A stretch of 19,622 nucleotides of DNA, from assembly GCF_946885955.1 (NCBI RefSeq), contig NZ_CAMPHI010000067.1, positions 1 through 19,622 of the forward strand. The letters are read 5' to 3'. The position numbers and the translations under genes are program-made. Shown here piece after piece: positions 5,584 through 13,400 of this stretch. Below the pieces are notes generated by a model. The model worked only from the letters and a program-made list of their open reading frames with translations. It was not told the origin of the DNA and ran no database searches. How positions within the stretch are numbered: position 1 is the stretch's first letter; each line of letters begins with the position of its first letter. The DNA comes from an uncultured Pseudomonas sp. GTDB lineage: Bacteria > Pseudomonadota > Gammaproteobacteria > Pseudomonadales > Pseudomonadaceae.

Positions 5584-7590
5584 ATGTCCCTGCCTGCGCA
5601 CCACCTGGAACTCCTGAGCCCCGCGCGCGATGCCGCCATCGCCAGGGAAGCCATCCTGCATGGCGCCGATGCCGTGTATATCGGCGGCCCCAGTTTCGGT
5701 GCACGGCATAACGCCAGCAACAGCGTGGCGGACATTGCCGACCTGGTGCAGTTCGCCCACCAGTTCCATGCGCGGGTGTTCGTCACCCTCAACACCATCC
5801 TGCATGAGGACGAACTGGAGCCGGCTCGCCAGCAGATCCGCCAGCTCTACGAGGCCGGCATCGACGCGCTGATCGTCCAGGACATGGGCGTGCTCGAGCT
5901 GGATATCCCACCGATCGAGCTGCATGCCAGCACCCAGTGCGATATCCGCAGCCTGGACAAGGCCAGGTTCCTGTCCCAGGCCGGTTTCTCCCAGCTGGTG
6001 CTGGCGCGCGAGCTGAACCTGCAGGAAATCCGCACGATCAGCGCCGGCGTCGACTCGGCCATCGAGTTCTTCATCCATGGCGCCCTGTGCGTGGCGTTCT
6101 CCGGCCAGTGCAACATCTCCCATGCGCAGACCGGGCGCAGCGCCAACCGCGGCGACTGCTCGCAGGCCTGCCGCCTGCCCTACACCCTCAAGGACGACCA
6201 GGGCCGCGTGGTGGCCTACGACAAGCACCTGCTGTCGATGAAGGACAACAACCAGACCGCCAACCTGATCGATCTGGTCGATGCCGGCGTGCGCTCGTTC
6301 AAGATAGAGGGCCGCTACAAGGACATGAGCTACGTGAAGAACATCACCGCTCACTACCGCCGCGAACTGGACGCCATCCTCGAACAGCGCCCGGCGCTGG
6401 CGCGCGCATCCAGCGGCCTGACCGAACACTTCTTCGCCCCCGACCCGGACAAGACCTTCCACCGCGGCAGCACCGACTACTTCGTCAGCGAGCGCAAGAT
6501 CGACATCGGCGCCTTCGACTCGCCGACCTTTACCGGCCTGCCGGTGGGTCAGGTGGAACAGGTGAACAAGCGCGACCTGATCGCCGTGACCGACACGCCG
6601 CTGTCCAACGGCGATGGCCTCAATGTGCTGATCAAGCGCGAGGTGGTGGGCTTTCGCGCTAACGTCGCCGAATTACAGCACGAGTTCGATGAAGAGGGCG
6701 CCAAACGCTGGCGCTACCGCGTCGAACCCAACGAGATGCCGGCGGCGCTCAAGCAGCTGCGCCCGCACCATGCGCTCAACCGCAACCTCGACCACAACTG
6801 GCAACAGGCGCTGCTCAAGACTTCGGCCGAACGCCGCGTCGCGGTGCGCTGGCAGGCACGGCTCGACGAACAGCAACTCGCTCTCACGCTCACCAGCAGC
6901 GATGGCGTTCAGGCCAGCGCCGCCCTGCACGGTCCCTTCGGCCCGGCCAAGGATGCAGAACAGGCGCTCAACCAATTGCGCGACACCCTGAGCAAACTCG
7001 GCACCACGATCTACTACGCCGAAGAAGTGCAGGTCGACGCGCCCCAGGCCCTGTTCGTGCCCAACTCGCAGCTCAAGGCCCTGCGCCGCGAGGCCATCGA
7101 AGCCCTGAATGCCGCGCGCCTGGCCGCCCACCCGCGGGGCGGGCGCAAGCCGGTCAGCGTACCGCCGCCGGTCTACCCCGAGTCGCACCTGACCTTCCTC
7201 GCCAACGTCTATAACGACAAGGCCCGCGCCTTCTACCAGCGCTACGGCGTGCAATTGATCGACGCCGCCTACGAAGCCCACGAGGAAGCCGGCGAGGTGC
7301 CGGTGATGATCACCAAGCACTGCCTGCGCTTCTCCTTCAACCTATGCCCCAAGCAGGCCAAGGGCGTCACCGGCGTGCGCACCAAGGTCGCCGACATGCA
7401 GCTGATCCACCAGGACGAAGTACTGACCCTGAAGTTCGACTGCAAACCCTGCGAAATGCACATCATTGGCAAGATGAAAGGCCACATCCTCAACCAGCCG
7501 CAACCCGGCAGCGCAGCGGCCACGGTCGGCTATATCAGCCCGGACGACCTGCTCAAGACCATCAAGCGCAAGCCGGCGGGCAGTCATTGA
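5584..7590 (+). CDS. rlhA: 23S rRNA 5-hydroxycytidine synthase RlhA (U32 family)
   Basis: A 668-residue member of the U32 'peptidase' family. In E. coli RlhA (formerly YdcP, about 650 residues) hydroxylates C2501 of 23S rRNA, with prephenate-dependent and iron-sulfur requirements reported for the family. The N-terminal half is a TIM-barrel-like domain (ELLSPARDAAIAREAILHGADAVYIGG). The U32 signature is intact: EFFIHGALCVAFSGQCNIS, with Cys169 and Cys176, then Cys192 and Cys196 in RGDCSQACR, the likely cluster ligands. The C-terminal half carries the DUF3656-type extension that separates RlhA from the shorter TrhP (YegQ, about 450 residues), plus more Cys residues (KHCLRFSFNLCPK and FDCKPCEMH). 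The ATG follows a poor ribosome site (GCGAAGCGAAACT). It converges on pbpC with a 44-bp gap. The alternative, a tRNA-modifying TrhP, is disfavoured by length. Confidence 0.88.
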   Translation: MSLPAHHLELLSPARDAAIAREAILHGADAVYIGGPSFGARHNASNSVADIADLVQFAHQFHARVFVTLNTILHEDELEPARQQIRQLYEAGIDALIVQDMGVLELDIPPIELHASTQCDIRSLDKARFLSQAGFSQLVLARELNLQEIRTISAGVDSAIEFFIHGALCVAFSGQCNISHAQTGRSANRGDCSQACRLPYTLKDDQGRVVAYDKHLLSMKDNNQTANLIDLVDAGVRSFKIEGRYKDMSYVKNITAHYRRELDAILEQRPALARASSGLTEHFFAPDPDKTFHRGSTDYFVSERKIDIGAFDSPTFTGLPVGQVEQVNKRDLIAVTDTPLSNGDGLNVLIKREVVGFRANVAELQHEFDEEGAKRWRYRVEPNEMPAALKQLRPHHALNRNLDHNWQQALLKTSAERRVAVRWQARLDEQQLALTLTSSDGVQASAALHGPFGPAKDAEQALNQLRDTLSKLGTTIYYAEEVQVDAPQALFVPNSQLKALRREAIEALNAARLAAHPRGGRKPVSVPPPVYPESHLTFLANVYNDKARAFYQRYGVQLIDAAYEAHEEAGEVPVMITKHCLRFSFNLCPKQAKGVTGVRTKVADMQLIHQDEVLTLKFDCKPCEMHIIGKMKGHILNQPQPGSAAATVGYISPDDLLKTIKRKPAGSH

Positions 7591-7634
7591 GCATGACCGC
7601 CTGAATGGCCGGCAGGAGTGGCAGAAATGCCAGT

Positions 7635-9989
7635 CTATTCATCCACCCGAAATTCCAGCCGAGCGGTCTGTCCGCTTTCGTCGAGCACGCTGAGCTGGTA
7701 GCGGCCGTGGCTGAAGGCCTGATTGATCTCGCCGCCCGGGGGGCTTTCGCCGACCGGTTGGCCATCGACGAACCACCAACGCCGGCCGCTGCCGCCCAGG
7801 GTCGAGAGGCGCAGGCGCAGCGGTTCGGGATTGCCGGCGGGGCGGCGCAGTTGGTCGCCGTCGCGTATGCCGACGATCGACAACGGGGCAGCGGCGAGAG
7901 GGAGTTGTGGCGGGCAGCTGGGGTCGACTGCCGGCAGGCGAGCGCCGCGCCGTTCCCGCCGCGGCAGCCAGGGTTCCAATGGCGCGGGCCAGAGGGCCAG
8001 GCTATGCGCCGTGGCGCCCGGGCAACTGGCGTCGACGCGTAAACCGTCGGCATTCAGCCAGATGTTTTCCTCCAGGCCCAAGCCCAGGGGTTGATCGGGC
8101 GCTTGTAGGGTTGGCGGCGTGGTGCCGGCCAGGGTCCAGGCGAAGCGCTGGCGCCGACAGTTGGGGTCGTGGCTATCCAGCGCTTGGCCCAGCGGCCAGC
8201 AGATCGCCGCGACGCCGACCTCGGCGGGCTGCGGGTCGGCCGGTAAGGCGATGCCGCGCTGGCTGTCGCGGTTGACCAGCAGGTCATGCACCTGCAACAA
8301 CAGCGGCGCGGCCGAGGCCAGGCCGAACTGGCCGGGCACCGGGGTGCCGTCCGGGCGGCCGATCCAGATGCCGATCAGGTAGCGCGGTGCCACGCCAATC
8401 GCCCATGCATCGCGAAAGCCGTAGCTGGTGCCGGTCTTCCAGGCCAGGCTCGGCCGTTGTACCAGCTGCGCGCGCGGGTCGCGATCGGGCCGAGCCAGGC
8501 CGCTGAGGATGCGTCGCACGATCCAGGCGGAGCCCGGCGACAGCAGGCGCCGTTCGCGCAGCGCGTCCTGCGGCTGAAAGCGCAGCCGGGCGCTCTTGCC
8601 GCCACGGGCGAAGGCGCTGTAACCGCTGACCAGCTCCTCCAGACGGCTGCCAGCGCCGCCGAGGATCAACGCCAGGTTCGGCTCGGCCAACGGCGGCAGC
8701 GCCAGCGGCACGCCGGCATTGCGCAATTCGCCGGCGAAGCGTTTTGCTCCGTAGGCTTCGAGCAGTTGCACCGCCGGCAAGTTGAGCGAACGGGCCAGGG
8801 CCTCGCTGGCCGATACCGGGCCACTGAAGCCGGCGGCGAAGTTGCCGGGGCGGTAATCGCCGTAACGCCGCGGCACGTCCTGCAGCAACGATTCGGAATG
8901 GATCAGCCCGTCGTCCAGGGCCATGCCATAGAGGAAGGGTTTGAGCGTCGAGCCGGGCGAGCGCAGGGCATTGATCATGTCGACGTGACCGAAACGCTTG
9001 GCATCGCCGATGTCCACCGAGCCCAGGTAGGCGCGCACCGCCATGCTCGAATGCTCGACCACCAGGATCGCCGCCGAGGTGCGTTCGGGCAGGCGTGCGC
9101 GCCAGCCCAGCAGCAAGTCCTCGAGACGGCGCTGCAGGGCGGCGTCCAGGGTGGTGCGAATCAATGGCGGACTGCCGACGGTGTTCAGGCGCCGCGCCAG
9201 CAACGGCGCCAATCGCGGTTCCTGGCGCGGGGCGAGCAGCACCGGCTCCTGCAACGCATCGTCGATCGCCGTCCGCGGCCATACCTCGAAACTGGCCAGC
9301 CGCTTGAGCACTTTGTCCCGCGCCGCCTGTGCGCGCTCGGGATGGCGATCGGGCCGCAGGCGGCTGGGCGCCTGCGGCAACACCGCGAGCAAGGCGGCCT
9401 CGGCACGGGTCAACTGGCTCGGCGATTTACCCAGGTAGGCCCAGCTGGCCGCCGCCACGCCCTGCAGGGTGCCGCCGAAGGGCGCGCGATTGAGGTACAG
9501 GGTGAGGATTTCATCCTTGGACAGGTGCCACTCCAGCTGCGCCGTGCGCCAGAGCTGCTTGAGCTTGCCGGGGTAACTGCGCGCATGCGGGTCGAGCAGC
9601 CGTGCGACCTGCATCGACAAGGTGCTGCCGCCGGACAGCACGCGCCCGCCACGCAGGTTCTGCCAGGCCGCACGCGCCAGCGCCAGCGGGTTGACGCCCA
9701 GGTGCTGATAGAACCAGCGATCCTCGTAGGTCAGCAGCGCGTCCAGGTAATAGGGCGAAACCTCGGCGGGGCTGACCGGGTAGCGCCACACCCCATCGCT
9801 ATCGGCGAAGCGCCAAAGCGGCGTGCCGTCCTCGGCCAGCACCACCCGCGCCAGATCGTCCTGCGGCAATGGCAGCGGGAACAGGCGGTCGGCGGTGAAC
9901 AGCAGCAGCGCCAGGCACAGCGGCACGGCCAACCAGGGGCGGCGCAACAGGGGCCATAGTCTGGTTAGCCGGGCGGTCAGTTTAAGCAC
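7635..9989 (-). CDS. pbpC: penicillin-binding protein 1C (bifunctional peptidoglycan synthase)
   Basis: A 784-residue class A penicillin-binding protein. One membrane anchor (about residues 18-35, WLAVPLCLALLLFTADRLF) leads to a periplasmic glycosyltransferase domain: catalytic Glu89 in TYEDRWFYQHLGVNP, then GGSTLSMQVARLL and KLKQLWRTAQLEW. The transpeptidase domain has SPGSTLKP (Ser347, Lys350), the SLN motif (Ser401-Asn403) and KTGT (518-521). The C-terminal domain of about 120 residues is the PbpC-specific extension (WWFVDGQPVGE). E. coli PbpC is 770 residues. It polymerises and cross-links peptidoglycan and in E. coli is encoded beside yfhM. I chose the GTG at 9989 because AGGAG lies exactly six bases upstream; the frame continues 56 codons further upstream, but that part has no suitable context and reads as non-membrane, Cys-rich sequence. 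All catalytic motifs are intact. Confidence 0.92.
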   Translation of the reverse strand: MLKLTARLTRLWPLLRRPWLAVPLCLALLLFTADRLFPLPLPQDDLARVVLAEDGTPLWRFADSDGVWRYPVSPAEVSPYYLDALLTYEDRWFYQHLGVNPLALARAAWQNLRGGRVLSGGSTLSMQVARLLDPHARSYPGKLKQLWRTAQLEWHLSKDEILTLYLNRAPFGGTLQGVAAASWAYLGKSPSQLTRAEAALLAVLPQAPSRLRPDRHPERAQAARDKVLKRLASFEVWPRTAIDDALQEPVLLAPRQEPRLAPLLARRLNTVGSPPLIRTTLDAALQRRLEDLLLGWRARLPERTSAAILVVEHSSMAVRAYLGSVDIGDAKRFGHVDMINALRSPGSTLKPFLYGMALDDGLIHSESLLQDVPRRYGDYRPGNFAAGFSGPVSASEALARSLNLPAVQLLEAYGAKRFAGELRNAGVPLALPPLAEPNLALILGGAGSRLEELVSGYSAFARGGKSARLRFQPQDALRERRLLSPGSAWIVRRILSGLARPDRDPRAQLVQRPSLAWKTGTSYGFRDAWAIGVAPRYLIGIWIGRPDGTPVPGQFGLASAAPLLLQVHDLLVNRDSQRGIALPADPQPAEVGVAAICWPLGQALDSHDPNCRRQRFAWTLAGTTPPTLQAPDQPLGLGLEENIWLNADGLRVDASCPGATAHSLALWPAPLEPWLPRRERRGARLPAVDPSCPPQLPLAAAPLSIVGIRDGDQLRRPAGNPEPLRLRLSTLGGSGRRWWFVDGQPVGESPPGGEINQAFSHGRYQLSVLDESGQTARLEFRVDE

Positions 9990-9995
9990 ACGAAA

Positions 9996-10000
9996 CTCCT
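9996..10000 (-). promoter_or_regulatory. ribosome binding site fixing the pbpC start
   Basis: AGGAG on the minus strand, six bases upstream of the GTG at 9989. It is the only strong ribosome site near the 5' end of the frame and decides the start in favour of a 784-residue product. Confidence 0.7.
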
Positions 10001-10017
10001 GGAAGCCTGCGGCCGCT

Positions 10018-10046
10018 CTTGTAGCCTGAATGCGCTCGACGAGCAA
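10018..10046 (-). promoter_or_regulatory. candidate sigma-70 promoter of pbpC
   Basis: The minus strand reads TTGCTC, 17 bases, TACAAG. The spacer is ideal; the hexamers match consensus at three and four positions. The -10 element lies about 28 bases upstream of the start codon. Confidence 0.35.
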
Positions 10047-10117
10047 TCGCAAAGCCATTTTGTCGAATGACTGGCACACTAGCCGGCAGCATCCGCAGGG
10101 GATAGGAATAGAACAAC

Positions 10118-10411
10118 ATGAGTGTTGAAGGTTTTTTTGAATCGCTCGGCCAGGCATTCGGTACGATCATCCGCTTTATCGTCGAAGGCCTGAGCGGTTT
10201 CTTCGGCATGCTCGGCGGCGCCGTCGGCAGCTTTATCGATGGCATGTCCAAGGCCCTGGGAGTGACCCCGTCGCTGCTCAGCATCTGCGTGCTGATCATC
10301 GGCCTGTGGCTGCTCTACCTCGCCGTCCGCGCCTTTATCAAACGCTCGATCGTCGCCGGGTTGATCTGGGCGGTGCTGGGGTTGTGGTTGTTGAGTGGGT
10401 TGATCGGCTAG
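10118..10411 (+). CDS. small membrane protein of unknown function
   Basis: A 97-residue hydrophobic protein. The N-terminal half (residues 1-50) is a Gly/Phe-rich amphipathic region (FFESLGQAFGTIIRFIVEGLSGFFGMLGGAVGSFIDGM in pieces). Two membrane segments follow, at about 53-73 (SLLSICVLIIGLWLLYLAVRA) and 78-96 (SIVAGLIWAVLGLWLLSGL), separated by a short basic loop FIKRS. AGGA lies ten bases before the ATG, a loose but acceptable ribosome site. It is divergent from pbpC (128-bp gap) and converges on yfhM, sitting between two genes that are adjacent in E. coli. I do not recognise the family. Good codon use and clean membrane topology make it a likely real gene. Confidence 0.7.
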   Translation: MSVEGFFESLGQAFGTIIRFIVEGLSGFFGMLGGAVGSFIDGMSKALGVTPSLLSICVLIIGLWLLYLAVRAFIKRSIVAGLIWAVLGLWLLSGLIG

Positions 10412-10445
10412 CCCCCGATCACAGACCTCCTTGTCCGATAGATTT

Positions 10446-10490
10446 CCCCGGATTGCATCCGGGCTAGGGAAGCCTGGATGCAGTCCGGGG
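10446..10490. repeat. 45-bp REP-like hairpin, possible bidirectional terminator
   Basis: An 18-bp stem with two G-U wobbles (CCCCGGATTGCATCCGGG pairing with CCTGGATGCAGTCCGGGG) closes a nine-base loop CTAGGGAAG. It lies between the convergent small membrane protein gene and yfhM, six bases from the yfhM stop. GGATTGCATCCGGG-type hairpins recur between genes in pseudomonads, as I remember them. No T-run follows on either strand. Confidence 0.65.
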
Positions 10491-10495
10491 TAGGA

Positions 10496-13400
10496 TCACC
10501 GCTCTTCGACCACCATCCGTGCCGGGGTTTCGCCCAGGGCCTGCCAGTTCGGTCGGTACATGGATTCGACCTGGGGTGGCGGCACACGGTAGCTGCCGGG
10601 GGTGACGGCGCGGGCCAGGTACAGCAGGTGGGTGGTGTCGTAGCCGTTGACATCCACCGCGGCGACGTAGCGATCGGCGCGGAATTCCTGGTGTTTCACC
10701 GCCGCGTTCTGCATCGCTTGCAGCCACTCTTTCACCGCGCTGCCGGCGTCTTCCAGGCTTGCCGAACTCTGCCCGAGGTTCTGGTTCTCCAGCTCCAGGC
10801 CGGCCGGCAGCAGGTCAATCACCAGGGCGTCCGGTACTCGCCGTTTGGCCTCGATGCCGAGATGCACCAGCACCAGGTCGCCGCTTTTCAGTGCGCCGAG
10901 ATCCAGCGGCTGGCCATCCATGCCCAGGTATTGGCGATAGATGCTGAGGTTTTCGCCACCGGCGGGCGGCGCTTTGCTCGGGTAGCCGGACAGCGTCAAC
11001 TGCTGGTACAGCGGCGCGCTGCCGGTGTTGCTGATGGTCAGCGGCACAGCGAGTTCATCGCCCTCCAGCTTGAGGCCGGCGTGCGCATTGCCCATGGCGA
11101 ACTCGAAACGACCGCTGCGTATATCGGCGCCCCACTTCGGCTCCGGCTTGCCCAGCAGATTGCGTCCCGCCAGATACAGCGAGTTACGCTCCTGAGTCGA
11201 CAGCCAAGGGCTGCCGGCCATTTCATCGGCGAGGTTGAACAGGCGTTCTTCGCGGCGGTCGCCGGCCAGGTCGTGCTCCTCCAGCAGGGCCAGGATCAAC
11301 GCCTGATCGCGTAGCGGGCTGCCGTAGTCGGCCAGCCAGCGGTCGGTTTCGCGGCTGCGGGCCAGGCCCGCGGCCAGCGCTTGCTCGCTACGGGGATGAT
11401 CGCCCATTTTCTCCAGTGCGATCGCCAATTGCACCAGCGGCAGGCCGGATGCGGCGTCGGCGCGTCGCTCGAACAGGCTGCGCAGGGCACCGAGCGGCGC
11501 CTGCTGGCTGCGCGCGAGCACATAGCCGGCGTAGGCCTGCACGGCGAAGCGGCTGTGGTTGACGTTATCGCTGTAATTCACCTCGATCACGTTGCGATCC
11601 TGCACATAGCGCAGGAGCCGCTCGCTGGCTTTTTTCAGGGCTTCCTCCGGCACACCGAAGCCCTGCTCGCGAGCGCGCAGGAGGAAGTCGGTGACGTAGG
11701 CGCTGAGCCAATACTCCTCCTCGCTGTCCGCGCCCCAAAGGCCGAAACTGCCGTTATAGCGCTGCATGCTCAGCAGGCGCTCGATACCCAACTCGATCGA
11801 ACGCTTGCGTTGTGCATCCGGTTCGGCCTCGATGCCGAGACGTTCAAGGGTTGCGGCATCGGCATACAAGGACGGATAGAGGCCGCTGGTGGTTTGCTCC
11901 AGGCAGCCATAAGGGTAAGCCTCGAGCGCGCGGATCTGCTCGCCGAGGTTGAGCGGCGGGCGACTGGAAATCGCCAGGCGCGCCTGCAACCCGGCTGGCT
12001 CGAACGCATCCAGCGCATCTGCGGGCAGGCTCCAGGGCTGATCCTTGAGCACCGTGCGCAAGTGCTGCGATTGCGCCGGATAGGCCGGACGCACGCCCAG
12101 CACCCATTCGCGACTGAACGGCGGCAGCTCTTCACCCGGCAGCGCCAACCCCTGCACGCTGACCTTGACCCGGCCCTGACCATAACCGCCGAGGGCACGC
12201 ACCGGAATACGCAGAATGCTACGTGCGCCTTCGGCCAGATCGAGCGCGGTAGCGGCGGCCGGCTCGGTCAGGCTCAATTGCCCTTCGGCGCTGACCTGCA
12301 CCTTGAGCGACTGCGCCCGGCCGGAGAGATTGCTCAGGTCCAGGGCCAACGTGGTTTCGTCGCCACCGGCGAGAAAGCGCGGTGCCGATAGTTCGGCGAT
12401 CAGCGGCGCAGCGACGATCGTCTTGCCTTCGGCCATGCCGTAGCGCTCATCCGTCCAGACTTGCGCCATCAGCCGCAACTCGCCATTGAAATCAGGGATA
12501 TTCAGGCTGACTTCGCCCTCGCCCTGCTCATTCAGCCGCAGCGGCTGACTCTGCAGCGCGACGATCAGCACGCTGGTATCCGGTCGTTTTCCGCCAGCAG
12601 CCAATGCCGCGTCGCCACCGAACGCCAGCTTGGCGATGCGGCCCTGACCGGCTTCGATCAGCTGACCGTAGATATCCAACTGGTCGGCGCCATAGGCCTT
12701 GCGCCCGAACAGGCTGGCGTAAGGGTCGGGGGTGGCATATTCGGTGATATTGAGGATCCCGGCATCCACTGCGGCAACCAGCACCTGCGCCTGCTTCGGC
12801 ACGCTGCCGTCGGCATTGCGCGCCCGCACCTTGACCTTCAGCGCCTGGTTGGGGCGCATCTTTTCCGGTGCTTCCAGGGTCAGCGCCAACTTGCGCGGAG
12901 CACGTTCGAGCGGCAGATGCAGCAGGCCGACCGCGCGCTTGGGCGTGGCATTGCTCTTGCGCTCGCCCGGGCGGATCACCAGGGCGCTGATATACAGGTC
13001 ATGCCGCGCCCAGTCCTTGGCGATCGGGATTTCGAAGGCCTTGCCTTCGGCCGGGACCTCGATTTCCTGCCACCACAGCGGTCCTTCGCTGGACTCGACC
13101 AGCAGATAGCCGTTGCCGGCGGCCGGTGGGGTCACCGTGACCGTGGCGGTTTCGCCATCGACATAGGCCGGTTTGTCCAGCGCCAGCTTGACCTGGTCCG
13201 GGCGTACCGCGCCGCCGTCGGCGTTGTCCTGCCAGCGATAGCCAGCCCAGAAACGCAGGCTGCTGAGCATGCCGGTCTGGCTGTCGATCACCTCGACACG
13301 GTACGGGCCCCACTCCACCGGGAAGCTGATCTTCGCCGTGCCGTCGGCGGCGGTGCTGAGATTCTGCTCGCTGAGGGTGAGGAATTTCTCCGTGTAGCTG

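Noticed and set aside
7619..7632. Small hairpin TGGCA-GAAA-TGCCA between rlhA and pbpC as a terminator
   Set aside because: The stem is only five pairs with no T-run; too weak to call, though it lies in the right place.
8286..9959. Long open frame (557 codons) on the plus strand opposite pbpC
   Set aside because: It is antisense to an intact enzyme gene with all catalytic motifs; the translation is Arg/Gln/Gly-rich and matches no family. GC-rich genes commonly leave the opposite frame open.
9990..10157. Upstream start for pbpC giving 840 residues
   Set aside because: The extra 56 residues are Cys-rich and precede the membrane anchor without a ribosome site; AGGAG points to the GTG at 9989.
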